Below are positions 1 to 10,838 of a stretch of 64,000 nt of DNA, one piece after another. The notes under the pieces were generated by a model. The model did not search any database. It was not told the origin of the DNA and saw only the letters and a program-made list of their open reading frames with translations. Source of the DNA: Nemertoderma westbladi. Lineage: Eukaryota > Xenacoelomorpha > Nemertodermatida > Nemertodermatidae. Position 1 is the first letter of the stretch; each line of letters starts with the position of its first letter. Position numbers and translations under genes: made by a program. The DNA is taken from contig JAUCBJ010005374.1 of assembly GCA_032718475.1 (NCBI GenBank), forward strand, positions 34,147-98,146, written 5' to 3'.

Positions 1-181
1 TGTCTCTATGGTCTCATTGCAAAGGTGGGTCAATAAATTGCAAGTGTCGGTGTCTGTATTTGTCGGTCCCTTTCGTTCCAATAGAGTTTTCCAAGGAAGG
101 GCCAGTACAGAACCATCCCACTCTTGTTGTGTCTGGGTCGTTTCTCCAGAATTTCTAAGGCCTCGGATACATTTTGGCCTA

Positions 182-910
182 TCAACATCTGTACGCCTGG
201 GTAATCTGGGGTGAAACAGGGAATATTATGATTATGTACAAGGGCGTCATCATCCCAGTCGTAGGCCTTGCCTGACTTTTGGCAAAATTCTGGATGACGA
301 CCATTTTGATGTTAGTAACCCTATCCCAGCCACTGGTATCTTGCGTGGTGAACAGGGATGCCTTATAGAACTTTGTCTCAATTGTGGATTGCCAACGTTT
401 CATTATCCCAGATAATGTTAATTTCATGTCATGGCCCTGTTCCCTGGCGAACAAGGATTCGGCAAACTCTGCGTCTATGAAGGTGCCCGTACTTCCTGTG
501 TCCATTAAAGCATTCACTACAACGCTAATACTTCCCACGTGGAGCTTGGAGCACCGGAAACTCTCTGACTCCGGCATCATGAAATGACCAAGTGCTGGGA
601 TTGTTCTCAATTTTGAAACAATCCTCTGATACGGGTTCCTCTTAGGTAAAGGTATCATACACCCTGACATGGTTGCAGCATTCATTGTCGTCTGTAAACT
701 CTCCAGGGTAGAATTCATCCGGTCCTTCATCGGATGAGTCTGTCTCACAATCAGTGGAGTGTACACATTGGTCCATTCCTCCCTTCGGACCCGGTCTAGG
801 TGTAGCAAGGGGTGATGGGAGCCCTGAAACACTGGACACGTTTTCGTGTTTATTAGTCTACACTTACGTCTCAAATGTTCTGGTCTAAGACACAAGAAGC
901 ATGCCAACAA
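182..910 (-). pseudogene. BEL-0 zinc knuckle and retropepsin-like aspartic protease (DUF1758 type)
   Basis: The 242-residue frame opens with a CFLCLRPEHLRRKC knuckle (CX2CX4HX4C spacing). It then carries the protease active-site motif NALMDTGSTGTFID, a D-T/S-G-S/T core typical of BEL proteases. In retroelements this enzyme cleaves the gag-pol polyprotein. The last ~30 residues (from about 285 down) are in a shifted frame. The true frame continues to about position 20, where a VQMLIGQN segment can be read. That segment is useful because BEL-2 has a stop codon at the equivalent glutamine. The start is not a reliable initiator; this is an internal part of a polyprotein. Confidence 0.85.
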
Positions 911-1136
911 GTCGCAAAGCTGTCTGTTGCCTCTCTTTTAACGTCTATTTTTAGGAAGGTGTCACATTTCACGACTGGATGTGTGTCTATTCTACAAAGA
1001 GGGCACTTGAGGTTGGTAGTGCCGGTGGTGATTGTATTCTAGGCTTTCGTGGTCGTTGTCTTATCAGTGGTCTTAGTGTCTGAAAGGGTGCTTCTTTCCC
1101 AGTTTACCGTAATAAGATATGTGGACGCTTCTGCTT

Positions 1137-1748
1137 TCAAGAAATCTCGAAACGAGTCCATATCGGGGAAGCATCCGCGTATAAGTTTGTAATTATAAGT
1201 TTATTGGTCCCATCTGGTTCCAATGGAGCCCTTTGGGAGTGCACTGGAAACAAATTGTTATATCTGAGCTGGTGTAAGGTATTCTCGGCATGAATACCAC
1301 TCACATCAGAGGCACGTTTTAAAATTTGTACACCCTGCACGCTGCTTGTGAGTCGACTTTCTTATTTGTTAGGGTGATATGATCTTGCATTAAGGCCACT
1401 TTTTGCTCTAAGTCATCATTTCTTTGTAATAGAGAATCATTTCTTTGTAATAGAGAATCATTTCTTTGTAATAGAGAATCATTTCTTTGTAATAAAGAAT
1501 CATTTCTTTGGAATCTATGATCTCTCGAGAGTCGTCTCTAACGGTGGTGCATAGGCCTCTGAAGGTGAAGGAGGGTAACCTTGGGGGAATGCTCCACCTG
1601 GGATGTCTGGCGCAAACCTGACTCCACTTCTGGGGTAGGCTTCCCTTTGGCCGTCAGAGGGGGCTGATATCCGTCCATCGGATGATAACGGCGCCGATGC
1701 CTTTGCGGCTAAGTGGGCCGATCTGGGCGCCAAGTGCCTATCATCCAA
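1137..1748 (-). pseudogene. BEL-0 central gag segment (decayed)
   Basis: Short minus-strand frames (1515-1748 and 1137-1340) sit between the gag N-terminus and the zinc knuckle. They are joined by a frame that runs through the 21-bp repeat at 1415-1511 and continues into about 1330. The 1515-1748 part is rich in Pro, Ser and Ala, as expected of a disordered gag linker. The 1137-1340 part shows no motif I recognise. At least two frame changes occur, so this is not an intact gag. Confidence 0.55.
1415..1511 (-). repeat. 21-bp tandem repeat encoding a coiled-coil heptad in gag
   Basis: About 4.5 copies of a 21-bp unit (plus-strand core ATCATTTCTTTGTAATAGAGA, 21 nt with single-base variants). 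On the minus strand each unit translates as the heptad NDSLLQR, followed without interruption by a DLEQKVALMQDHI coiled-coil stretch. One DNA unit therefore equals one helical heptad. Confidence 0.85.
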
Positions 1749-1830
1749 TTGGTTTTGACGGATATAATATATCGTCGAGCGGGTATTTAGTTCATCCCTA
1801 GATTTCCAATTATTATTGTTTCCTCCTTCA

Positions 1831-2334
1831 TTACCATGTGGTAACGCATGTGATACCTTCTCCCAAGCTGGTGATTGGGGATATTCCAGTGCCGAATGAC
1901 ATTCTATCGTGCTTTGTCCTGGCTAAGGTACTAGACAGGTAGTTAGGTCTGGGGCGTTCTAGACAAGCTGTATGAGAGATATTATGGGAGTTTGGGGCTT
2001 CATTGGGTATTTCTTTAGTTACAATTGGTGCCCCTACTGGTGGTACAACATCCCTATTGCGGTAGGGGGTTGCTGTCATGGTCAAGTGTGGAACTACTAC
2101 TGGATCGATTGGCTCGGCTGATGTACCGCACAATAGGACTGCAACCAACTGGGGAGGTTCCTGCTCCCGCGGATTGTTTGGCTCATCTTCCTCCTGTAAC
2201 CTACCCAGGGGGGGGGGGGGGGGGCACGAATCCAGCGGTCTCGGATGATCTAAATCCATCTGCTTTTGGGGTATCCTGTCCTTATTATATGGAGACAGGT
2301 CCGGCAGCGCCACTATCGGGCCTGTGTCTGCCAC
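1831..2334 (-). pseudogene. BEL-0 gag N-terminal region
   Basis: A 167-codon frame starts at an ATG (MADTGPIVAL...). BEL-2 gag also begins MADT, which supports this start. The segment is rich in proline, including a poly-Pro run read from the G-tract at 2209-2225, and polar. No folded domain is recognised. The frame ends at a stop before the coiled-coil segment. Confidence 0.55.
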
Positions 2335-2339
2335 TTAAA

Positions 2340-4327
2340 TAAACAGTTCAATGGCCTAAAGAAAGATGTAATAATTAATTATTTCTGTACATAGATAATA
2401 GAACGTACTTACGATATTTGGGGGTTGTAACACTATGTTACAAGTTTATAATAATAAACAATAATGTAAATGCAGGGCGTATGTACAGTAAAACAATAAA
2501 ATACTAGGTTACTTAGATTACTTAGTTACTTTAATAAAAACCGAAAGGGTAATACAATTTTGATAATAGTGTCTGTAACATACCATACAAACGCTGACTA
2601 AATTATTAAACTATGGTAATGAATGTAGTAATTTATCGGTAATTAGCCGTTTCACACGCAGTGATTGCCTATGCACTCCCTCAGGTGTGTCGTCCTTATT
2701 TTCAAACGTACGACAAATAATGTCAAATTAAACCACAGTCACATATACAAGTAAACTCTCTGACTTAATCAACAATTCGCACAGAAATGCACCTGCAATA
2801 GTTGCACTCGCACAATGCCGCACAACAGAATTCACAAATGTTATTAAAATACTATAACACATAGAAACCAAAGAATCAGTATCACACCAAATAAGACGCA
2901 GGATTGTCTATATTATCTTTTGTCAATAACGCTCTCCCTGTTTTGCAACTTTACGCTTCACGTGCCGCTAGCTTACGCATTGCACTCCCGCGGGTAACGT
3001 AACGTTTTTTACTTTACTTTTATCAAGCAAAATATAAACATGTGCAAATAACACAACACTAGTTCTACACGTAATTGAAGTAGTTTACTTCCACGGAAAC
3101 TGCCGAGCGAAGTAGGTATAATAAACTGCGCAGTTTTATTATAGCCCACTACCACAGCGCACATTGGTGTTCAAGATGGTAATATAATTGCTTATACGGG
3201 GGGGGGGGGGGGGGACACTGTCTTGGGGGCAGTGTTGGAAGATGAAATTTCACTCTCACGGCTTTTGCGGGAGGCTAACCCCACATCCGCTGCAAATTTA
3301 TTTTTTACATGCAGGAAAAAACAAATATTCATAAAATTCCGACAGCAGTCAACCGCACCGCATGCACCTATCTGTATAATTAGATTTACATTTAAATATT
3401 CTAGAACTCTCCAGATGCAGGGGTGAGCTAAAACTACACTAGCTATGCAATAGCGGAAGCTCACACCAATCAACCCAGCAATCAATTTTGTAGGGTATTG
3501 TGCATTATTTTATTTTATATTTTAGTGGAAATAAATTAATAAATAATTAAATAAATAAATAAATAAATAAAAAATTAATAAAATCAATTACTGTAAGTAT
3601 ATAGCTTTGGCACTATAAACTGCTTCAAGGGAATAAAGTGACAGTTACGTGTAAACCGTTCCGTTATGTTATGTTGTCGGCGGGTAAATGTACGTGTGAC
3701 TTATTTATATTACAGGTAGGACACTATGTTGGACCTAGTGCGTGGTAAGCGCACAGTTCACTCGTACTGCACGCATCATAGTATTGATAGATTATAGTTA
3801 CGAGTTGGGGAATAATATTGCACTACTATGGATCCACACACTCCCACTAAATGAACCGAATCTATTACAGACAGGGCACAGTCAGCACTAACCGTGTGGA
3901 ACTCAAGTTGGTGTGATCTCTGGTCTTGTATATTCATCAACAAGGTAAAGCAATAATAATAACTATAACAATAAGATTTAATACGCACAGCAAGTTATTG
4001 ATGCAATGCAATAAAATAATGATGCAACACAGCAAGCTAGAATTCATGCAGCAAGGTGAAATTTCATAGGTCCTGCTAGTTAAATGACTCGTAACAGGCT
4101 TAAGATGTTATGAGGTTACGCCTAAAATAACAAGAGAAACATCGACTACTATAGCACTATAAGAATAGAAACATTTCACAATTTCGACATGCAGTTAGCG
4201 TGTGCAGCAAAATTTTTTATGTACTCCCTTTTATGTATGCAAATCGTAACAATTGGATTTATATAAAGAGCATTTTAATTTAACAGATCTTTTTATTTAA
4301 TGTACTCCATTTTAAATATGTACGTTG
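2340..4327. other. Non-coding; probably BEL-0 leader/LTR followed by unassigned A+T-rich DNA
   Basis: No convincing coding sequence. By position, 2340 to roughly 3180 should hold the BEL-0 untranslated leader and possibly its LTR, but I could not find LTR ends or a TSD. A G-tract of about 14 lies at 3199-3215, and an (AAAT)n microsatellite lies at about 3535-3575. The ORF at 3192-3485 is not supported by any motif. Confidence 0.4.
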
Positions 4328-5508
4328 TACTACTACTACTAGGATCGGCATGCTGCATTGCAGCTGCATTTTTAAGAATGCTGTGCCGGCTTGTCGACAA
4401 AATTGCGCCGCCACAACTCCCTATCACCCATGACATTTACTAGATCATCCGCATCTTCAAGGCCAGTGTCCTTTAAGATGCGTCTCAAGAAAGTCATGGA
4501 CTGTCCACCATGCTTATTCACTCAATGAGGCTGCCATAGTACAAGATTATGCACTGGCTGGTCCTCACGGCGAAAGCAATGTCCTGCAAAGCGGAGGCGA
4601 TTTTGTTCTAGTGTCAAGCATGGGGGAACCAATGAGAAACCTCCAATGTTATATAGTGTCTGGTTGGAGATGTGTGCATTGTACTTGACACAATGAACCC
4701 GGCCTAGCATTCTTGTGAATGTGCCATCCAGAGAATTGGTGTCCTCGGCAGTTAGAGCCCAGCATGGACTCCCATAGAGGAGTACTGAAACTACTGCTGC
4801 TCTAAATAATCGGACCTTAAGTTTCCGATTAATTCTCGGTGACTTCCAAATCCTGGAAGCCTATTCAAGGCTGCCCATGCCTTTCCCTTACGTATTCAAA
4901 GGTCCTCACCTGACTTCCGGATCCATGATCCCAGGTAACAGAAGTCGTCCACATGCTCAAGCATACCATCCTTTGAGCTTATGCTCATCCGATCAGAGAC
5001 TTGCTGAGGACTTTCAAAGTTAACTGTCAAAATTTTGGACTTGCTGGAGTTAATAAAAAGACCAACACTAGAAGCAGCATGTTCTAATGAGCTGAGGAGC
5101 CGTTGGGCTCCCTCTAGTGATTCTGAGAGTACTCCTAAGTCATCAGCAAAGTCTAGATCAGTTAGGTACTTGGCTGGATTTCCTCGACTTCTGGAGCCAG
5201 TAGGTGGAGTTATCATCACCCCATCATCATTATGATGATCTAAGGACATGCGTAGAACATAGTCAACCACAATTATGAACAAGAATGGTGCAAGTGTGTC
5301 TCCCTGGAGGACGCCCCATAACACTTCAAATGGTTCTGTGTCACGTATCCATCGTATACTGATCAGATTGCTGCAATAATTTCATCAGGAATCCCATATA
5401 ATGAAAGTATGCTGAACATGCGTGAGCGAGAGACTGAATCAAAGGCCTTGAAGAAGTCAACAAAGATAACAGCCAGATGCCTGTCTTTCTTTTTTGATAA
5501 CTCTTCAA
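4328..5508 (-). mobile_element. RTE-A: 3' part of an RTE-like non-LTR retrotransposon
   Basis: On the minus strand the copy encodes the central and C-terminal RT: VDFFKAFDSVSRSRMFS, the QGDTLAPFLF motif, the catalytic DFADDLG motif (about 5140), then a C-terminal region with FAGHCFRREDQPVHNLV and ADDLVNVMGDRELWR-like sequence. It ends in a short 3' UTR with a tandem CTA/TAG tail at 4329-4341 instead of poly(A). It is truncated upstream at about 5508, inside the ELSKKKDRHLAV segment. A deletion or frame change lies near 5345, where the DGSTTFVS segment is missing. Other copies in the window are 80-95% similar by eye. Confidence 0.85.
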
Positions 5509-6287
5509 CTTGCCTCAGATTCACCAATGGCTTTGTTGGTCGGGGTGGAACATGAGAGTAGCCTCCAACTCCAGAATCCCTCTCCCCCTCACAATCTGGC
5601 CTCCCTGGTGACCCAGGGTTTGGGCCAGAAAGGTCATCAGGAAAGGGACTTAAAGAATTGTTGGCTGCTCTCTCTCCAGTAGGGGGTAAGACAGGCAGCC
5701 GGTCAGGAGTTAACTGACGCCTGTGAGGCCGATTGTGTCCGGTAATTCCACTGGCCTCTAGTGGCCGGACCTCCGCATTTCTAATGTAATCCATAGTGGG
5801 GGTTGGGGGGTGCTTTTTTGCCGAGTCAGCTCTCGGGGCAAATACCACACCCTTGTTTGCAATTCCACAGGGTGGGTGTCGCAGTGGAGTCAGATATGGG
5901 GCCCATCACCCATACCTACTCTGACGCACATGACCCACCATTGGCTGTGTAGCTCATCTGCTGGGCCATGCCCTGTACCCCTGCTGCCAGGTGCAGGTCG
6001 CAGTGAAATGCTCTCAGAGTTGACATGAAAACACTCTACTCCTGACCAGCCATTGGTAGATTACCATCTGCCTGGCCAGGCCATATACCCCTGCAGCCAA
6101 GTATATGGGTCCTTAATCCAGGACCAAGGGTGTCTTCCTCCCCCAGAACGAAGGGGCTCTTATTTACAGGACCATATTTGCCCTAGTAACAGGGTCGATC
6201 TATGCAGCCACAGGTGGTACCTCCTTTATGCTGCATGGAGGTGGCAAGTTTTCTTGATCAATGACCTAGATTACCTGACCTGACCAT
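5509..6287. other. GC-richer segment of unknown origin between two RTE pieces
   Basis: About 780 bp with higher G+C than its surroundings and no domain I recognise. It lies between RTE-A (minus) and a small inverted RTE piece (plus), so it may be the 5' part of a non-LTR element or an unrelated repeat. A palindromic GGCCTCTAGTGGCC-type site lies near 5755-5768. The open frames running through it (5494-5682, 5810-6283) have no recognisable motif. Confidence 0.3.
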
Positions 6288-6445
6288 ATCTTATGACCTA
6301 AGAGTACTCTCAGAATCACTAGAGGTAGCCCAACGGCTACTCAGCTCATTAGAACAGGCTGCGCTTCTAGTGATGGTCTTTTTGTTAAGTCCAAAAAGAC
6401 AAAATTTTGAAAGTTAACTTCGACAGTCCTCAGGAGATATTCACT
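6288..6445 (+). mobile_element. Small inverted RTE RT fragment
   Basis: About 155 bp matches the RT stretch just after the FADD motif (the segment reading LSESLEGAQRLLSSLEQAA in other copies), here on the plus strand. It is internal to the element, with neither the 5' nor the 3' end. Its orientation is opposite to the adjacent RTE-A, so some rearrangement happened here. Confidence 0.7.
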
Positions 6446-6997
6446 CTCTGTGATAATGAAATGGTTCATAATAATAATATTACTTGCGTTTTTCCGGCTA
6501 ATATTTTGAATAAAGTATATTTTCTAATTTTACCTCTTTACAAATTAATTTTTTTACCTCTTATCCCATTAAATATTGTTTAAAAATTTATCAGGAGTGG
6601 ACTGGACGTGGACACCCATAGGTGAAAATGAGTGGGGGGGGGGTGTCTGATGAGCAGCAGAAATATATTATAAACCATTATTCATAAACCGGGATGAAAT
6701 ATAGCTATGCGATGCGAATGACGCAATATCATTTGAATTCTCTTTTTTCAACCGTTTGTAGCAATAAATTGAGAGTAAAGGCAAAACTTCTTCCTCACTC
6801 GTACGTAAATAGGTGTTTGTAAAATCAAAGCCATGAATGATTTTTACAGAGTTAAATAACTATAACTATAATATAATAACTATAAATAGAAAAATTATAG
6901 GTTAGAAAATACTTCGAGAGTAAAAATAACGAGTGTTGAAAAATATCGATAAAATTATCGCAAGGTTGTTATAAATGCATTTGACTCTTGGACAATA
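6446..6997. other. A+T-rich 5' flank of the sulfotransferase gene
   Basis: No coding signal. It holds a G-tract at about 6636-6645 and many TATA-like runs (for example around 6855-6895), so no single promoter can be chosen. Confidence 0.4.
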
Positions 6998-8239
6998 ATG
7001 GTTGAAATCATGGATAACTGTACGGTTCATCGTATTTATAGAATAATATATATATCTTTCGCAATTACAGTGCTTGTGTATGCAGCTCAAGTGGTTAACT
7101 TTGCAGTTCGAGGTGGGCAATTGGATATTTATCAACAAGACGGATTGAGAATCAACTCACAGAGATTGGGGAAAGTGTGGGAAACAAATACACAGCAAAT
7201 ATTGTGGCAAGTAAAAGGAAAAAACACGTCAATTTTTCATGGGGAATGCCAGAAGAAATTGAATGTTTTTTACCTTGCCACACATAAAACTGGTTCACGT
7301 ACGACTGTTTCCGTAATAATTGATCATGCTATCGCTCACAATCTCACTCCCGCGTTGTCTGACGAAGAAACATTTGCGAATAGGGAAGATCGACAATGGA
7401 GTTATTGGTGGGGCGAACATTTAAACCCGTTTACACAAAATCCTAATGTTTCCTTTGTCCACGGACGATTCAACATTGATGTTAAAAAGCTGATGCCACC
7501 AGATACGATGTACATAGTTGGTATCAGAGAGCCTTCAAGCCTCGTCAAATCCTACATAACCTATTATGGTCCTTACTCATTCTTTCGAGATGAAGATAAG
7601 TTAGTACTCAAAACCACGAAAGATATTTATAAATCCTTCATTAGAGATCCATGTGGTACTACAATGAATAGGAGATCTTTTGTGAATCCTATGCTATTCG
7701 AGTTTGGATATGATGTAAATTCTACCAATGAGAGTGATTACAACACTATTATGAAAGAAATTGATAAAGAATTTGACTTGGTAATATTGTTGGAATATTT
7801 TGACGAATCCATGATCTTGTTGAAAGATTTAATGTGTTGGCAATTCGAAGACGTTGTTTACAGGAGTAAAGGCGCACTTAACCTGAAAGTAGATAATCTT
7901 GACACGAATGAACTCAGGGATATTAATGTTGGAGATTGGAAACTATATAATTATTTCAATAAAACTCTTTGGGATAAAATCGAAATATATGGGTCCAAGA
8001 GAATGGAAACAGATTTGAAAATATTTCGAGAAACAAGAGAACGGATAAATATATATTGTAAAGATAAAACCTCCAATAAAACGATTGAGATGAAAGTAAA
8101 ATGTTTTATCCTTTTGGAGGATAATAGTAATAGAAGCGACCAGATGTTGATGAGTCTCACTATAGAACACAGAGACTCCGCCAAAGCTGTAGCTTTTTAC
8201 CACGAGAAAGCTGCAATTATGTACGAACATGGTGGGTGA
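6998..8239 (+). CDS. Galactose-3-O-sulfotransferase-like type II membrane enzyme
   Basis: A 413-residue, uninterrupted single-exon ORF. Family members transfer sulfate from PAPS to the 3-OH of galactose on glycolipids or glycans in the Golgi. Visible features, in order: a short cytoplasmic tail; one membrane segment at about residues 13-33 (signal anchor); the 5'-phosphosulfate-binding motif THKTGSRT at 95-102; a 3'-phosphate-binding segment IVGIREPSSLVKSY at 173-186; the conserved LVILLEYFDESMILLKDLMCW block at 261-281; and the W-x-LYNYFNKTLW block at 314-325. Several N-glycosylation sequons (76, 115, 150, 241, 244, 321) fit a luminal domain. Length matches the family (about 400-450). The first ATG is used; a second Met at residue 5 could also serve. 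The C-terminal ~65 residues look less conserved. It is the only intact host-type gene here. Whether it is expressed or is a retrocopy (it lacks introns) cannot be told. The exact acceptor is unknown. Confidence 0.88.
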   Translation: MVEIMDNCTVHRIYRIIYISFAITVLVYAAQVVNFAVRGGQLDIYQQDGLRINSQRLGKVWETNTQQILWQVKGKNTSIFHGECQKKLNVFYLATHKTGSRTTVSVIIDHAIAHNLTPALSDEETFANREDRQWSYWWGEHLNPFTQNPNVSFVHGRFNIDVKKLMPPDTMYIVGIREPSSLVKSYITYYGPYSFFRDEDKLVLKTTKDIYKSFIRDPCGTTMNRRSFVNPMLFEFGYDVNSTNESDYNTIMKEIDKEFDLVILLEYFDESMILLKDLMCWQFEDVVYRSKGALNLKVDNLDTNELRDINVGDWKLYNYFNKTLWDKIEIYGSKRMETDLKIFRETRERINIYCKDKTSNKTIEMKVKCFILLEDNSNRSDQMLMSLTIEHRDSAKAVAFYHEKAAIMYEHGG

Positions 8240-9138
8240 TGGCAATATATACAATAATAACAATATATAAACAGATAATTTTACAGACTTATTAGATAAT
8301 AAGGTCCAAATGGCTACGGATTTGGTTGAATGTATTATTTACTTTAATATTTATATATTAGCACTATATATATATAAGGTTACAATTGGAGAGGTGAGGA
8401 GTTTTAAAATTAATTAATTAAATTATTAACTAATTATTGATTAAGATTGATATATTTAATTATAGAATCATATTTATTGTTATAAACTAAATATTTAACA
8501 TTGAATATTACCTTTGATTGTTATTAAATCTTAATTCCATCGTGAAATTAAAGTAATTCATTGTTGTACCTGTTTGCAATTTTGGGAGAGCTGAGAGAAT
8601 TATTAATGATAGCGAGAGCAGGGCCAACGTAATACTACCGTTGGTGAGAACAGTAGACCCTAATACTACTGATAGGAAACAAATCCAATCAAAACGTAAC
8701 AAATACAAGGTCTACCGGCTCTCTGACCGGTGAGGCAGAAAAAACAGCCTATGAGCGGACAAAACGAACCCCGCGCAGCGAATCCTGACTAATGATGCTA
8801 ACGGACTATATGTGCTCATATGGGGTGGGGTTGCTAGCTAAATACTAACGTACAAACTCAGTTTCATATAATAAATAATGTGTTTTGCGAGGTACAAAAT
8901 AATTTATAGGAACTTGTGCGTCTGTGATGAAATATACGGTAGAACAAATACTGAACCTAAATTTATACTATTTTACTAGGAATGGTGTACATTTTGACAA
9001 ACCATAAATGTGCTGAATTACTAAATGAATTCAGTCAACGTCTGTAGGTAGGTCTAATACTTACAGGAAATAGTAGGGCTTCCTTTCCTTCATATTCGGG
9101 ACTCAATCGGGCATGCAAAATGTTAATACTACGTCCGA
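8240..9138. other. A+T-rich 3' flank of the sulfotransferase gene
   Basis: No supported gene. There are several AT-only runs (8340-8470) that may contain the 3' UTR. An AATAAA-like hexamer occurs near 8868, but it is far from the stop codon. The ORF at 8508-8708 (minus) has no recognisable motif. Confidence 0.4.
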
Positions 9139-9638
9139 ATTCGGCACCGATATACCAGGCCCTAATACTAAAAGAAGAGTGTTGTTACGTGGGAGACTTT
9201 AATGCAAGTCTGCATCCATCACCTACATCGCCCTGGGTCTATAGCAAAAATGTTAACCGGAATTCCTTATATCTTCAAGATTTTATCTCTGGAAATGGAT
9301 TGTTTTCGGCTGGAACCCAGTTCAAGAAGCGAACTGGAAAGCTATGGACTCATAGTGGACCCAGTGGTCACAAGTACCAGATAGACCATAAATTCTGTTT
9401 CGTAGGAAATACAGGAGCTCTATACAAGACTGTAATCCATTTACACTTCGACCCTTCTCCAGTGATCACCGCCTTATTGTGGCCAAGGTAAGACTTAGTT
9501 TGCGTGCTAGCAGAACAACAAATCTGACTTGCCGCGGCATGACAGGTCCTCTCTGTTGCAACAGCCAAGTGTGAGATCACAGCTTCACACGACAGCTGAA
9601 AAACAGTTTATGAGGTTCATGCCTCTGAGGCGGCAGAT
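9139..9638 (+). pseudogene. RTE-B endonuclease C-terminal part
   Basis: The frame at 9120-9491 contains YVGDFNASLHP and later GHKYQIDHKF, corresponding to the GDFN and QIDH/SDH motifs of the exonuclease-endonuclease-phosphatase fold that nicks target DNA in non-LTR elements. The N-terminal half of the endonuclease is absent, so the copy is 5'-truncated at about 9139. Stops accumulate after 9491, before the solo LTR. Confidence 0.75.
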
Positions 9639-9643
9639 CACTG

Positions 9644-10833
9644 TGTTCGCGCTTTTAGACCTTTAGCAGTTTAACCCGCCAATTTTAGGTGTCTTCTAGT
9701 TTATAAATCGACTTTAGCCTATAACAAGTATTTGATACACATAAAGTTACATTAGCCGAAGCCAGCCTATGCGCGACCATTCACCTACGGTTAAGGGAGA
9801 CTGGATTCGTATGCTCTGACATTATTGCGGTGTAGACCTACTGTATTATTCGATTGCTCGTTACTATAATATCTCTGACAAATATTATTTACTTTCGGGA
9901 AATATTAACAGTTCCTTTAGGACGTGGCGCTCTAAGTATGTAAACAGAGTTATGACTTACACTAAACACAACGGGATGGCTAATGATTTTCGTATAAAAC
10001 GCATTCTTTAGGAAATGCTTTGTTATCTGTCACAATCATGCACACTACCGCACAATGCTGCACACTGATCTGCCGACCTTCACTAATTTTAATCATATAT
10101 AAGGAGAACAGCAACTGACACATGTAGGGTCTATGAAATAGCATTCAATTCACTCCAAAACCACTATAATGTAAGTCGCAATTGCTTTATGTAACGGGTC
10201 CCTCTTACCTTCAGTATATCAATAAGATTGGGGTTTTATGATTATTTATCGATATTCTCCAAATATAACAACAGATTCATCAACTGATAACAATTAATAA
10301 CCGACAGTAAATAGCAGTAAAATAATGCGGTGAAAGGCATGTATGGTATGAACCGTGTGATTTGGTTTGGTTTGATTTGGTTTGGTATGATAACAGTTAT
10401 GCGTTTCTATAATCAAAGCCTACTAATGTTTGGCTAAAGTCTGAAACACAGAATAATTCCAAAGCCGATGTTCTGGGCTCAGGAAAAAGGTAAACAAAGA
10501 CAGTAATGCATTGCGCGATCTTCCGTAGGCTTCTGTACAAGATAAAATGAAAATCGCTCTGATTGGAAGAAACAAAGAAAGCCAAAAGCTCCACGCTGGC
10601 ATTAAATCAGCTGATAGATGTCGTCATCTGAACTACACTGTATTAGGAGTATTTTGACGCATTGCGGCATAAAATAGCTTGTTATGTCCGCTAAAGTACA
10701 CATACAGAATAATGGCTTTTTATGTCCGCTAAAACGCCTACACAGTAAGAAAAATGGCTTTTTATGTCCACTAAAATACCTACACAGTACTTTGCGGGGA
10801 AAATGACTAGCTATATCCGCAAAAGCTTTTACA
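9644..10833 (-). mobile_element. Solo LTR of the BEL-2 family, TSD CACTG
   Basis: Its ends are TGTTCGCGC...TTTTACA as written on the plus strand (sense orientation is minus: TGTAAAAGC...GCGCGAACA). It matches the BEL-2 LTRs at 24441 and 39244 along its length, with more differences. The 5 bp before it (9639-9643) and after it (10834-10838) are both CACTG. Removing it plus one CACTG rejoins RTE-B. No internal sequence remains, so it arose by LTR-LTR recombination. Confidence 0.93.
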
Positions 10834-10838
10834 CACTG

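Larger units (their letters stand above)
1..2339 (-). mobile_element. BEL-0: gag-protease end of a BEL/Pao LTR retrotransposon, continuing off the left edge
   Basis: The minus strand reads gag N-terminus (2334 downward), a coiled-coil segment (about 1340-1510), a zinc-knuckle-like CxxC...H...C segment near 900 and an aspartic protease (about 300-560), then runs out of the window before any RT. This order and the DUF1758-type protease are diagnostic of BEL/Pao. The protease C-terminal tail (about 20-210) aligns with the same part of BEL-2 at 33000-33270. Reading is broken by frameshifts and stops, so this is a decayed copy. Its LTR was not identified. Confidence 0.85.

Noticed and set aside
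9134-9150. GAATTCGGCACC resembles a cDNA-library EcoRI adaptor (GAATTCGGCACGAG)
   Set aside because: The match is partial and the sequence lies at the start of a genomic RTE fragment with no other vector sequence.
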